64,000 nucleotides of DNA from Psittacicella hinzii. GTDB taxonomy: Bacteria > Pseudomonadota > Gammaproteobacteria > Enterobacterales > Psittacicellaceae. Positions 56,144 to 64,000 of the stretch are shown in pieces (within the stretch, counting starts at the first letter, position 1; each line of letters begins with the position of its first letter). Location of the stretch: positions 55,707 to 119,706 of the forward strand of contig NZ_NRHC01000016.1 in NCBI RefSeq assembly GCF_003585885.1. Reading direction: 5' to 3'. The position numbers were made by a program, and so were the translations under genes. The notes under the pieces were generated by a model. That model had not been told where the DNA came from and ran no database searches. It saw only the letters and a list, made by a program, of their open reading frames with translations.

Positions 56144-58027
56144 TTATTTTTTAGCTTGAGCGTCAACAAAATCGTTTGAATCGTTATTGTTGTCTTCTCT
56201 AGCAGCTGCTTCTTGTAATAGTTTGAAGCCTTTGTCTAAACGTGAAACTGCATTTTCAATTTCTTGTTTATCATTACCTTTAACAGCTGCTTCAACACCT
56301 TCAATAGCGCTTTGAATTTCTTCTTTATCAGTTGAAGATAATGAATCACCTACTTTTTCAAATAATTTACGAGCTTGTGAAGCGATTTGGTCACCTAAGT
56401 TTTTAGCTTCTGCTAATTCTTTAAACTCTGCATCTTTAGCTTTGTTTAATTCAGCGTCACGTTTCATTTGCTCGATTTCTTCTTGACTTAAACCAGAGTC
56501 AGATTTGATCGTAATGTTTTGTTCTTTACCAGTGTCTTTATCTTTAGCAGATACTTTAATAATACCGTTAGCATCGATATCAAAAGTAACTTCGATTTGT
56601 GGAACACCACGTGGAGCTGGACGGATACCTTCTAGGTTAAATTTACCTAATAGTTTGTTGTCTGAAGCACGTGAACGTTCACCTTGGTAAACTTCGATTT
56701 GTACTGCTGGTTGGTTATCTTCTGCAGTTGAGTAAACTTGAGATTTTTTGTTTGGAATTAATGTATTCTTTTCAATTAGAACAGAGAATACGTCATTCAT
56801 TGTTGCAATACCAAGAGATAATGGAGTTACATCTAATAATAATAGATCTTTAACATTATCGTTTTTACTTAATACCGCACCTTGTACAGCAGCACCTAAA
56901 GCTACAGCTTCATCAGGGTTAATATCTTTACGTGGCTCTTTACCATCAAAGAATTCTTTAACTTTTTGTTGTACTAGAGGCATACGTGTTTGACCACCTA
57001 CTAGTAAAACGTCGTTGATTTCTGATTTAGATAAACCTGAATCTTTTAAAGCTTGCTCAACTGGTTTGAATGTAGAGTTAACTAAATCTTCTACTAAGCT
57101 TTCTAATTTAGCACGAGTTAAAGTTGTTACTAAGTGAACAGGAGCTTGAGTTGTCATGTCCATAGTAATGAATGGTAAATTGATTTCAGATGAGTTAGTT
57201 GATGATAACTCAATTTTAGCTTTTTCAGCAGCTTCTTTAACACGTTGCATTGCAACTGGATCTTTAGATAGATCAATGTTGCCGTTGTCTTTTTTGAACT
57301 CAGATAAGATGTAGTTAATAACTAAGTTATCAAAGTCTTCACCACCTAAGTGTGTATTACCGTTTGTAGCTAACACTTCGATAGTTTTGTTACCGTCTGT
57401 AGAGTCGATTTCGATAACAGATACGTCGAATGTACCACCACCTAAGTCGTAAACTAATACGTTAGAAGTACCTTCTACTTTATCTAAGCCGAATGCCATT
57501 GCAGCAGCTGTAGGCTCGTTGATGATACGTTGAACGTTTAAACCAGCGATTTCACCAGCATCTTTAGTAGCTTTACGTTGTGCGTCGTTGAAGTAAGCTG
57601 GAACTGTAATTACTGCTTCAGTAACTTTTTCACCTAAGTAGTTTTCAGCAGCTTCTTTCATTTTTTTAAGAACTTCAGCTGAAATTTGTTGAGGTGCTTT
57701 TTTCTGTTCTAAAGCCATTACCCAAGCATCACCATTGTCAGCACGGATAATATCAAAAGGCATAATTTTGATATCTTTTTGCACTTCAGCGTCTTCATAA
57801 CGACGACCGATTAGACGTTTGATACCAAATAATGTATTTTTAGGGTTAGTTACAGCTTGACGTTTAGCTGCTTGACCAACTAATACTTCACCATTTTTAG
57901 TGTAAGCTACGATAGAAGGAGTTGTACGGTGACCTTCAGTATTCTCAATTACTTTTAAGTTGTTACCATCCATGATAGCAACACAAGAGTTTGTAGTACC
58001 TAAGTCAATACCAATAATTTTTGACAT
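56144..58027 (-). CDS. dnaK: Chaperone DnaK (Hsp70)
   Basis: Main Hsp70 of 627 residues. The ATPase domain starts [21 protein letters not shown] and contains [26 protein letters not shown] and the [15 protein letters not shown] loop. The substrate domain has [11 protein letters not shown] and [14 protein letters not shown]. The C-terminal lid ends [10 protein letters not shown], without the EEVKD-like acidic end of E. coli DnaK. It is transcribed from a dual heat-shock/housekeeping promoter at 58074-58102 and has an AGGAAG ribosome site. Confidence 0.97.
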   Translation of the reverse strand: MSKIIGIDLGTTNSCVAIMDGNNLKVIENTEGHRTTPSIVAYTKNGEVLVGQAAKRQAVTNPKNTLFGIKRLIGRRYEDAEVQKDIKIMPFDIIRADNGDAWVMALEQKKAPQQISAEVLKKMKEAAENYLGEKVTEAVITVPAYFNDAQRKATKDAGEIAGLNVQRIINEPTAAAMAFGLDKVEGTSNVLVYDLGGGTFDVSVIEIDSTDGNKTIEVLATNGNTHLGGEDFDNLVINYILSEFKKDNGNIDLSKDPVAMQRVKEAAEKAKIELSSTNSSEINLPFITMDMTTQAPVHLVTTLTRAKLESLVEDLVNSTFKPVEQALKDSGLSKSEINDVLLVGGQTRMPLVQQKVKEFFDGKEPRKDINPDEAVALGAAVQGAVLSKNDNVKDLLLLDVTPLSLGIATMNDVFSVLIEKNTLIPNKKSQVYSTAEDNQPAVQIEVYQGERSRASDNKLLGKFNLEGIRPAPRGVPQIEVTFDIDANGIIKVSAKDKDTGKEQNITIKSDSGLSQEEIEQMKRDAELNKAKDAEFKELAEAKNLGDQIASQARKLFEKVGDSLSSTDKEEIQSAIEGVEAAVKGNDKQEIENAVSRLDKGFKLLQEAAAREDNNNDSNDFVDAQAKK

Positions 58028-58073
58028 ATATTACTTCCTTATTTTTATTTTTTATTTAATTTTTTACTCTTAA

Positions 58074-58102
58074 ATTATAGCGCGAGATTTTAAATTTTCA
58101 AG
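58074..58102 (-). promoter_or_regulatory. Overlapping sigma-32 and sigma-70 promoter of dnaK
   Basis: On the minus strand CTTGAAA (58096-58102) is a perfect sigma-32 -35 box. TTGAAA with a 16-base spacer and TATAAT (58074-58079) is also a good sigma-70 promoter. CGCG just before TATAAT fits the C-rich start of a sigma-32 -10 only loosely. Confidence 0.75.
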
Positions 58103-58362
58103 AGAAAATATGAAATAAATTTAATCTTTTAGAAAATTTTTTCATTTTAGCCGTGAATAATAGAAAATTTTTCAAATTATTCGCAAAATTTCTTCTTCGC
58201 AATTTATCCTCAAACGCTACTTGATAAAGTATTTTTGTTTTTTCTCGTAATATATTATACCCTCTTATTTTTATATTTAAAGAGGTTTAGATGTAAATTC
58301 TTAAAATATTTTTGTATTTATTGGTTTTGCTAATTGGGATATAGCTATTTATTAAGTAATAA
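58103..58362. other. Gene-free AT-rich stretch between the dnaK promoter and deaD
   Basis: About 260 bases without a supportable reading frame. There is a minus-strand TATAAT near 58252-58257 that could be a second upstream dnaK promoter, and a CCTCTT...AAGAGG inverted repeat at about 58261-58286. Confidence 0.45.
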
Positions 58363-58394
58363 AAAAGTAGAGAGGAGTGATCCTCTCTACTTTT
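58363..58394 (-). terminator. Terminator of deaD
   Basis: A perfect 14-bp stem (58363-58376 with 58381-58394) with a GTGA loop, immediately past the deaD stop. Confidence 0.9.
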
Positions 58395-58396
58395 AA

Positions 58397-60253
58397 TTAA
58401 AACTCTCTTTTTGTTCTTGATGAGTTGTTAAATGATTTTCTATTATTAAAATCATTTCTTTGCTCATTGTAATTACGTCTTTGACCGTAAAATTCTTTTC
58501 TCTGACCATTAAAGTCTCTTCTTGAGTTATTACGGTTTTCGTAATTATTATCGTATTGTCTGCGACCAAAGTTATTTTGGCGCTCTAAGCGTCGCATAGT
58601 GATAATTTTATTAGCATAAGTTTCATTAGAAATAGCAGCAATTGCTTTTCTATCAAAGTTTTTAGGTAGCTCAATAATAGTGTTATCACGGTTAATGCGG
58701 ATATTACCAATATTAACGCGACTGCTGTGTTTATTAATTAACTTAATAATATCTTGTACTTTGAAATTGTCGTTACGACCAAGATTAATCATATATTGAT
58801 CTTGGTTTGATCCAGTTGAGCGACGATCATTGTTTTCGTATCTACCATTACGTACATAAGTTTTTGCACGTGAGAAATACTCTCTATCGTACGTAAATTT
58901 ATTACGAATAGGTTTATCTTTAGGTAATACAAGACGACGTTCTTTAGTAGCAAGATTCAGTAAAGCAGCTAAAACTTGATTTGGTTCAAAATCTGTAGGG
59001 ATTAGTTCATCAATTAACTGAATGTAGTTATCTAAATTTGCATCATTAATTTTTGACTCTAATTCTTTTTTGAACTTGTTACGTCTAAATTGTTCAAGTT
59101 CTTGGTTGTTAGGAGCTTTAATCTCTTTTAATTCTTTATTAGAGGTTTTTTCAATTGCAAATAGATTAGCTCTTTCACGCTCACCTACGAAAGTAATAGA
59201 GCGACCTTCACGACCAGCACGTCCAGTTCTACCCACACGGTGAACATAGTTTTCTTTTTCGCTAGGTAATTCGTAGTTGATTACTAAGTCGATACGATCA
59301 ATATCTAAACCACGAGCAGCCACATCTGTTGCAACTAGTACGTTAATACTTTCATTGCGTAAGCCATTTAAAGTTGATTCACGTACTTCTTGGCTCATAT
59401 CTCCGTGTAGACACGCTGCAGCAACATTATTTTTTAGAAGGAATTCACAAACCTCATTACATCCTTGTTTAGTTTTAACAAAGATAATAGCCGCATCATA
59501 CTCTTCAACTTCAAGGAAACGAATTAGAGCCTGATCTCTAGAGTATTGGTATTGTAACCAATAGAATTGTTCGATTTTAGGTTCATTGCCTTTTACTTTA
59601 TGAATTTTTACTTCAGCAGGATCCTTTAAGTGCTTCTTAGTAATAGATTCAATAGTTTTAGGCATTGTTGCACTAAATAGAGCAGTCTGCGCTGTTTCAG
59701 GAACTTGAGATAGGATTGTTTCTAAAGCATCAGCAAAACCCATACTAAGCATTTCATCAGCTTCATCAAGCACTACTGCTTTAATTTGTGTTAAATCAAT
59801 AGTACCACGACTAATGTGATCTACTAGTCTTCCCGGTGTTGCAATAACAACTTGAGCACCAGCTTTTAGGTGTTTAATCTGTAAACCATAAGATTGACCA
59901 CCATAGATAGCTAAAGGTTTAACTCTTGGAATATATTTAGCAAAGTCAATTGTAGCTTGTGTAACTTGGTTTGCAAGTTCACGAGTAGGTGTTAAAACTA
60001 AAATTTGAACCGCTTTTAATGATGTATCAAGATTTGATAAAAGAGGAAGCATAAAAGAAGCAGTTTTTCCTGACCCTGTCTGTGCAAGACCTAGAATATC
60101 TCTTCCTTCAAGTAGATAAGGGATGGCTTGAGTTTGGATTGGAGTTGCGTAGTTAAAGCCTAAATCGTGTACTGCTGAAACGATTGCAGTAGGTAATCCT
60201 AGTTCTTCGAAACTAACTTCATTAATACTACTAGAGATTTTGTTTTCTGTCAT
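58397..60253 (-). CDS. deaD: DEAD-box RNA helicase DeaD/CsdA
   Basis: An RNA helicase for ribosome assembly and mRNA decay at low temperature. The 618-residue protein starts SFEELGLPTAIVSAVHDLGF (Q motif), with Walker A AQTGSGKT, DEAD in VLDEADEMLSMGF, FSATMP and YVHRVGRTGRAGREG. A dimerisation/DbpA-type RNA-binding region lies at about 460-545. The last 65 residues are Asn/Arg/Phe/Gln-rich repeats (such as NNYENRNNSRRDFNGQRK), a disordered RNA-binding tail. It is shorter than E. coli CsdA (629) by little. Confidence 0.94.
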   Translation of the reverse strand: MTENKISSSINEVSFEELGLPTAIVSAVHDLGFNYATPIQTQAIPYLLEGRDILGLAQTGSGKTASFMLPLLSNLDTSLKAVQILVLTPTRELANQVTQATIDFAKYIPRVKPLAIYGGQSYGLQIKHLKAGAQVVIATPGRLVDHISRGTIDLTQIKAVVLDEADEMLSMGFADALETILSQVPETAQTALFSATMPKTIESITKKHLKDPAEVKIHKVKGNEPKIEQFYWLQYQYSRDQALIRFLEVEEYDAAIIFVKTKQGCNEVCEFLLKNNVAAACLHGDMSQEVRESTLNGLRNESINVLVATDVAARGLDIDRIDLVINYELPSEKENYVHRVGRTGRAGREGRSITFVGERERANLFAIEKTSNKELKEIKAPNNQELEQFRRNKFKKELESKINDANLDNYIQLIDELIPTDFEPNQVLAALLNLATKERRLVLPKDKPIRNKFTYDREYFSRAKTYVRNGRYENNDRRSTGSNQDQYMINLGRNDNFKVQDIIKLINKHSSRVNIGNIRINRDNTIIELPKNFDRKAIAAISNETYANKIITMRRLERQNNFGRRQYDNNYENRNNSRRDFNGQRKEFYGQRRNYNEQRNDFNNRKSFNNSSRTKREF

Positions 60254-60545
60254 GTTTTACCAATTAAAAAATTGATCCCCATACATGTTCGGTCGGACTA
60301 TACCCAATTATAAAACGTCTATATGCCTTATTAAGCATTTCTAATAAAGAGTACAACCAAACATAAAGTTTATGTGTTATAAAGAGTAGTAAACACAAAT
60401 CTTATTATTGGAGAGTTTATTTATATGTAGCAATTTCCTTTTGCTACTACCCCATTTGAAGCTTTTGCTTCAAAAAAATTGTTAGTAATAAATACATATT
60501 TTACTAAAAATTATTATTTTATTTTGGGATATTTTGGTGCTTTCT
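60254..60545 (-). promoter_or_regulatory. Long leader/upstream region of deaD
   Basis: Nearly 300 bases with no gene. Two adjacent perfect hairpins stand out: GTAGCAA/TTGCTAC (60427-60433 with 60441-60447) and TTTGAAGC/GCTTCAAA (60455-60462 with 60467-60474). A minus-strand TATAAT (60307-60312) may be a proximal promoter, and TAGTAAAAT near 60500 a distal one. A long 5' leader is also known for E. coli csdA. Confidence 0.45.
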
Positions 60546-60594
60546 GAAAAAAAGAGCGGGATATCATGACTAATTGTCACAATATCCCGCTCTT
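60546..60594 (-). terminator. Strong terminator after pnp
   Basis: A perfect 13-bp GC-rich stem (60552-60564 with 60582-60594), an apical TGAC/GTCA stem, and a T-run on the minus strand. It is 62 bases past the pnp stop. Confidence 0.9.
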
Positions 60595-60656
60595 AATATC
60601 TGTACATAAATAATAAATTAGTACAGCAAATGAAAACTTATATTTGTAAAGCTTAC

Positions 60657-62768
60657 TTATTCAGATACTTCTAGATCTACTGCACGTTTTAAAGAAAGTT
60701 TGAATTTACCTGATTTTTCATCTACATCAGTAACTAAAACTTTAACTTCTTGACCTTCACTTAAAGCATCAGAAGGGTGTTTTAAACGCTCTTTAGAAAT
60801 TTCTGAAATATGTAATAGACCTTCTTTACCATTTAGGATAGAAACTATAGCACCACAATCAATGATACGAGTAACTTTACCCATATATACTTTATTAGCT
60901 TCAACATCAGCAACGATACCGTTAATGATTTTAACAGCTAGATCTGAACGCGCACGATCTGGAGAAGCAATAGTAACAACACCATCGTCATTAATATCAA
61001 TCTCAGCACCAGTTTGTTCAATAATTGCACGAATAGTAACACCAGATTTACCAATAACGTCTTTAATCTTGTCTTTGTTAATAACGATAGTGGTTAATCT
61101 TGGAGCATATTGGCTAATATCACTGCGTGGAGAACTAATAACTTCTTTCATTTGTCCAAGGATATGTAATCTTGCTTGTTTAGCTTGACCTAAAGCAATT
61201 TCCATAATCTCTTTAGTGATACCTTCAATTTTGATGTCCATTTGTAGAGCAGTAATACCGTTATCAGTACCTGCTACTTTGAAATCCATGTCACCTAAGT
61301 GGTCTTCGTCACCTAAGATATCTGAAAGAACTTGGAAACGATCACCTTCTTTAACTAATCCCATAGCAATACCAGCAACAGGAGCTTTTAAAGGTACACC
61401 TGCATCCATTAATGATAGAGAAGCAGAACATACTGAAGCCATTGATGAAGAACCATTTGATTCTGTAATTTCAGATACTACACGTACTGTGTATGGGAAT
61501 TCTTCATGGCTTGGTAACACAGCTAAAACGCCACGTTTTGCTAGTCGACCGTGACCGATCTCTCTACGTTTAGGAGACCCAATCATTCCTGTTTCACCAA
61601 CTGAGAACGGAGGGAAGTTGTAGTGGAATAAGAAGTGATCATCAAAAGAACCAGTTAGGTCTTCAATAAGTTGAGCATCACGTTTTGTACCTAAAGTAAC
61701 TACCCCTAAAGATTGAGTTTCACCGCGAGTAAAGATAGCTGAACCGTGTGTTCTAGCTAAAACGCCAACTTTGATGTCTAGCTGACGAACAGTTGTGAAA
61801 TCTCTACCATCAATTCGTGGTTTACCGTCTAAGATATTTTTTCTTACAACGTGGTATTCAATTTCATGTAAAAGGTTTAGAATTTCAGTTTCATTTAATT
61901 CTTCACCTTCAGCTAGTTCTTCTTTTAAAGTTGTTAAAACTTTTTCTTTAATCTCGTCGATTTTATTGTAGCGAACTTGTTTTTCAACAATGGTATAAGC
62001 TTGTTCAATATCGCTTTTAGCTAATGATTCTAATTTTGCAACTAGTTCTTCATTTTTAGCAGGAGCTTGCCAATCCCATTTTTCTTTGCCATATTCTTGC
62101 GCAAATTCTTTAATAGCATTAATAACAACTTGTTGTTGTTCATGACCAAAAACTACTGCGCCTAACATTTGCTCTTCAGTTAGGATTTTAGCTTCTGATT
62201 CAACCATTAACACAGCGCTTTCAGTACCAGCTACTACTAAGTCAAGTTGAGATTCTTTCATCTCAGAAGTAGTTGGGTTTAGAACGTATTGACCGTTAAT
62301 AAAACCAACACGAGCTGCTCCGATAGGACCGTTAAAAGGGATACCAGCAAGAGCTAAAGCAGCTGATGAACCGATCATAGCAACGATATCTGCAGGTACT
62401 TCACTATTCGAAGATACTACTTGAGCAACAACTTGTACGTCATTGAAGAAACCTTCTGGGAATAAAGGTCTAATTGGACGGTCAATTAAGCGTGCTACTA
62501 AAGTTTCATTTTCTGAAGGTCTGCCTTCACGTTTTAAGAAACCACCAGGAATTTTTCCTGCTGCATATTGTTTTTCAATATAGTTAACTGTTAAAGGGAA
62601 AAAGTCTTGTCCTTCATTTACTTTAGATTTTGCAACAACAGTAACTAATACTGAAGTATCATCCATAGTTGCTAAAACTGCTCCAGTTGCTTGACGCGCA
62701 AATGAACCAGTTTCTAAAGTAAGAGTATGCTTACCATATTGAACTTGTTTTACGTATGTATTTAACAT
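60657..62768 (-). CDS. pnp: Polyribonucleotide nucleotidyltransferase (PNPase)
   Basis: A phosphorolytic 3' exoribonuclease of the RNA degradosome. The 703-residue protein has two RNase PH domains (about 1-215 and 310-545; motifs [17 protein letters not shown] and [19 protein letters not shown]), a KH domain with VIGKSGVTI and an S1 domain (about 620-690, [15 protein letters not shown]). It ends soon after the S1 domain, so it is slightly shorter than E. coli (711). rpsO, its usual upstream neighbour, is absent; folA lies upstream. The structured leader suggests RNase III-dependent autocontrol. Confidence 0.97.
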   Translation of the reverse strand: MLNTYVKQVQYGKHTLTLETGSFARQATGAVLATMDDTSVLVTVVAKSKVNEGQDFFPLTVNYIEKQYAAGKIPGGFLKREGRPSENETLVARLIDRPIRPLFPEGFFNDVQVVAQVVSSNSEVPADIVAMIGSSAALALAGIPFNGPIGAARVGFINGQYVLNPTTSEMKESQLDLVVAGTESAVLMVESEAKILTEEQMLGAVVFGHEQQQVVINAIKEFAQEYGKEKWDWQAPAKNEELVAKLESLAKSDIEQAYTIVEKQVRYNKIDEIKEKVLTTLKEELAEGEELNETEILNLLHEIEYHVVRKNILDGKPRIDGRDFTTVRQLDIKVGVLARTHGSAIFTRGETQSLGVVTLGTKRDAQLIEDLTGSFDDHFLFHYNFPPFSVGETGMIGSPKRREIGHGRLAKRGVLAVLPSHEEFPYTVRVVSEITESNGSSSMASVCSASLSLMDAGVPLKAPVAGIAMGLVKEGDRFQVLSDILGDEDHLGDMDFKVAGTDNGITALQMDIKIEGITKEIMEIALGQAKQARLHILGQMKEVISSPRSDISQYAPRLTTIVINKDKIKDVIGKSGVTIRAIIEQTGAEIDINDDGVVTIASPDRARSDLAVKIINGIVADVEANKVYMGKVTRIIDCGAIVSILNGKEGLLHISEISKERLKHPSDALSEGQEVKVLVTDVDEKSGKFKLSLKRAVDLEVSE

Positions 62769-62792
62769 TACTTTGTAACCTATTTTATTTAC

Positions 62793-62884
62793 GTAACTAT
62801 CAATGGCTACAACGAATTAAGGAGGAGAGAATTCTTCTACTTAATTCGTTGCCCTATAAAAATATAGGTAGTATTGATAGTTAC
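62793..62884 (-). promoter_or_regulatory. Branched RNA structure in the pnp leader
   Basis: Nested perfect pairings: outer 12 bp (62793-62804 with 62873-62884), CTAC/GTAG (62807-62810 with 62868-62871), an 11-bp inner hairpin AACGAATTAAG/CTTAATTCGTT (62811-62821 with 62840-62850) and a small CCTAT/ATAGG hairpin (62853-62857 with 62864-62868, sharing one base). It fills the 5' leader between the promoter and start. In E. coli the pnp leader holds a stem cut by RNase III for autocontrol. Confidence 0.7.
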
Positions 62885-62914
62885 TTAATGATTTGCGTGA
62901 AAAAATTAAGTTAT

Positions 62915-62934
62915 ATTATACCCTAGTCTCTAGG
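62915..62934 (-). promoter_or_regulatory. Promoter of pnp with an embedded palindrome
   Basis: Minus-strand TATAAT (62915-62920) is a perfect -10 box. CCTAG-TCT-CTAGG (62922-62934), a 13-base palindrome, lies in the spacer. The -35 is weak. Transcription would start near 62908. Confidence 0.6.
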
Positions 62935-62956
62935 AAAATTCTTCAATATTGAGACT

Positions 62957-62985
62957 AAAAAAAGGAAGTATACACTTCCCTTTTT
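62957..62985 (-). terminator. Terminator of folA
   Basis: GGAAGT/ACTTCC-type stem extended by A/T pairs, loop of four bases and a run of seven T residues on the minus strand, just past the folA stop. Confidence 0.8.
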
Positions 62986-62986
62986 A

Positions 62987-63823
62987 TTAGATTTTTAATT
63001 TGAGATGTCTTTTTATACAAAGAGCAAAGTTAGGTTCATTTTGACCATTAAAAAGAAAACGGTCTTCTAAAACTTCATAATAATCTTCTAAAGAGTAAGT
63101 AAAGTACTTAGAATCAGGTGAAGGTTTAGTCATGAAATTGACTTCGGTTAACAGAATATCGGTAACTGGGATTAAAGTTTTATCTTTATCCAGAGATAAC
63201 TTGTATATTTCAGCTCCACCGATTGTTGTTATAAAATTTTCTTTTAATTCTAAAGAGGATTTTATAGTCTTCAGAAGGTCTTTAAAGGCTTGTGGATCAA
63301 AATTAAATTTTAAATCAACCAGTCTGTCAAATACGTCATTTAAACGATCATCACTTAGTGATAGTAGTATCGCAAAAATATGAGCTTGGTTTAAACTTTT
63401 AACAAACAATAAGTTGTTACAAAATTGAACGTTTTCTAGTCTGTTGTCATAGTATAGTTCTGGGTATCTACTAATAACAACGTTAAATCTTTTAACCAAA
63501 GGCTTAATAAAACCTTTTATTTTAGGTAGAGACATGAAAGTTACTCTTCCCATGATTGCGATTGAGTGAAGAGTGTCTTGCTTAAAGTTTTGCATATCTT
63601 TTGGTAAATTCCAATAGATAGTGCCTTCTTTTCCAATCACATTGTCTTGGTCTCTAGCTACTACGATAGAGTTTTGTAAAATTGGAGTTTTGTTTTGCGA
63701 ATATTTATGTAAAGTAAAAACTTCTTTTAAAAGAGAGTCAGGGGTAGAAGAACTAAGATCTAAATCTATAAACTCTAAAAAAGAAGCGAATGTTTTGTAA
63801 AAGTATAAACTATTATCAGACAT
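62987..63823 (-). CDS. folA: Dihydrofolate reductase with N-terminal extension and insertion
   Basis: Reduces dihydrofolate with NADPH. The core is clear: NSIVVARDQDNVIGKEG, WNLPKDM with the catalytic Asp76, IAIMGRVTFMSL, and FITTIGGAEIY with the Gly-Gly (202-203) of the NADPH site. At 278 residues it is nearly 120 longer than the usual 160. About 50 residues precede the first strand (1-50) and about 49 are inserted (146-194) between the NADPH-binding elements. There is no good Shine-Dalgarno site, and no internal start gives a complete fold. The next upstream gene is outside the window. Confidence 0.88.
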   Translation of the reverse strand: MSDNSLYFYKTFASFLEFIDLDLSSSTPDSLLKEVFTLHKYSQNKTPILQNSIVVARDQDNVIGKEGTIYWNLPKDMQNFKQDTLHSIAIMGRVTFMSLPKIKGFIKPLVKRFNVVISRYPELYYDNRLENVQFCNNLLFVKSLNQAHIFAILLSLSDDRLNDVFDRLVDLKFNFDPQAFKDLLKTIKSSLELKENFITTIGGAEIYKLSLDKDKTLIPVTDILLTEVNFMTKPSPDSKYFTYSLEDYYEVLEDRFLFNGQNEPNFALCIKRHLKLKI

Positions 63824-63842
63824 TTAAATATTAATACTTTAA

Positions 63843-63872
63843 AAGTCCAATATTGATGTAAATACTGGACTT
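63843..63872 (-). terminator. Likely terminator of a gene beyond the window end
   Basis: AAGTCCA/TGGACTT (63843-63849 with 63866-63872) with inner A-T pairs. On the minus strand it is followed by TTTTAAAG. It would end a minus-strand gene located past 64000. Bases 63873-63980 show no gene; a small GGGCA/TGCCC hairpin is cut by the window end. Confidence 0.45.
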
Positions 63873-64000
63873 ATGTTTCATTAAGATTGTTACAAGAAAG
63901 TTTATGAAATAGGGATTCCCGAAATTGATCATTTTCTCCTAAATAAATTACTAAATAACATTAGGTTACGTCGATTTCTAGCAGGGCAGACTGCCCTTCT

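Noticed and set aside
60862..61554. Plus-strand frames of 108 and 112 codons within pnp
   Set aside because: Shadows of the well-conserved pnp coding sequence; no supporting motifs or starts.
1..64000. Mobile elements, CRISPR arrays, prophage, DNA uptake repeats
   Set aside because: No transposase, integrase, direct-repeat array or obvious recurring 9-10 base uptake motif was noticed. The uptake-motif check was by eye and not exhaustive.
63980..64000. GGGCA/TGCCC hairpin at the window end as a terminator
   Set aside because: Cut by the window end; the tail needed to judge it is not visible.

Overview
The window is a gene-dense, AT-rich stretch of a bacterial chromosome that carries almost only housekeeping genes. 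Several things point to a Gammaproteobacterium near the Pasteurellales/Enterobacterales: a RraB-like protein, YbeD, AlaA, YgfZ, a SecG gene directly followed by tRNA-Leu, the ftsB-ispD-ispF order, two-gene lptF-lptG and two-subunit GlyRS. The low GC and scattered operons suggest a reduced, fast-evolving, host-associated relative such as the Psittacicella group; that placement is inference. I see no insertion sequence, prophage, CRISPR array or integron.

Layout. 1-3400 (- strand): dsbA, serC, mltF. 3.5-5.4 kb (+): ybeD, a strong promoter driving a Phe-Asn-Asn-Phe-Asn tRNA array, rraB. 5.5-7.3 kb (-): ung and an unknown gene. 7.4-14.8 kb (+): the alpha ribosomal operon (rpsM-rpsK-rpsD-rpoA-rplQ) behind a long structured leader that includes an S4-type control element, then ppa, priA and an ftsN-like gene. 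14.8-18.7 kb (-): rpiA, hemW, lipA, lipB. 19-25.2 kb (+): alaA, bioC, bioD, an unknown gene, nagB, nagA. 25.2-27.8 kb: a queuosine-precursor transporter (-), nanE (+), an unknown membrane protein (-). 28-31.5 kb: lptF, lptG (+) and ygfZ (-). 31.6-37.5 kb (+): a complete dppABCDF-type peptide ABC transporter. 37.6-54.3 kb (+): aroQ, accB, accC, rph, glyQ, glyS, metG, mreC, mreD, hemL, ftsB, ispD, ispF, a DedA/YqaA protein, nlpD and an MFS transporter. 54.3-63.8 kb (-): tRNA-Leu, secG, dnaJ, dnaK, deaD, pnp, folA.

Functionally, nanE, nagA and nagB form a ManNAc-6-P to fructose-6-P route; lipB and lipA make lipoate; bioC and bioD belong to biotin synthesis, and biotin is attached to the AccB encoded nearby; ftsB, the ftsN-like gene, nlpD, mreC and mreD are envelope and division genes; pnp, deaD, rph and rraB are RNA-turnover genes.

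The most notable points are: several core enzymes carry long extra segments (DppF, FolA, LipB, IspD, PriA, LptF); three genes have no recognised function, one of which has the layout of a conjugation-type/HerA ATPase without its nucleotide-binding motifs; structured leaders precede rpsM and pnp; and extended -10 promoters of the form TGnTAWAAT recur. Start codons were moved inward from the longest reading frame for serC, mltF, rpsM, bioC, nagA, the queuosine-precursor transporter, the 26.7-kb membrane protein, accB, accC and dnaJ.
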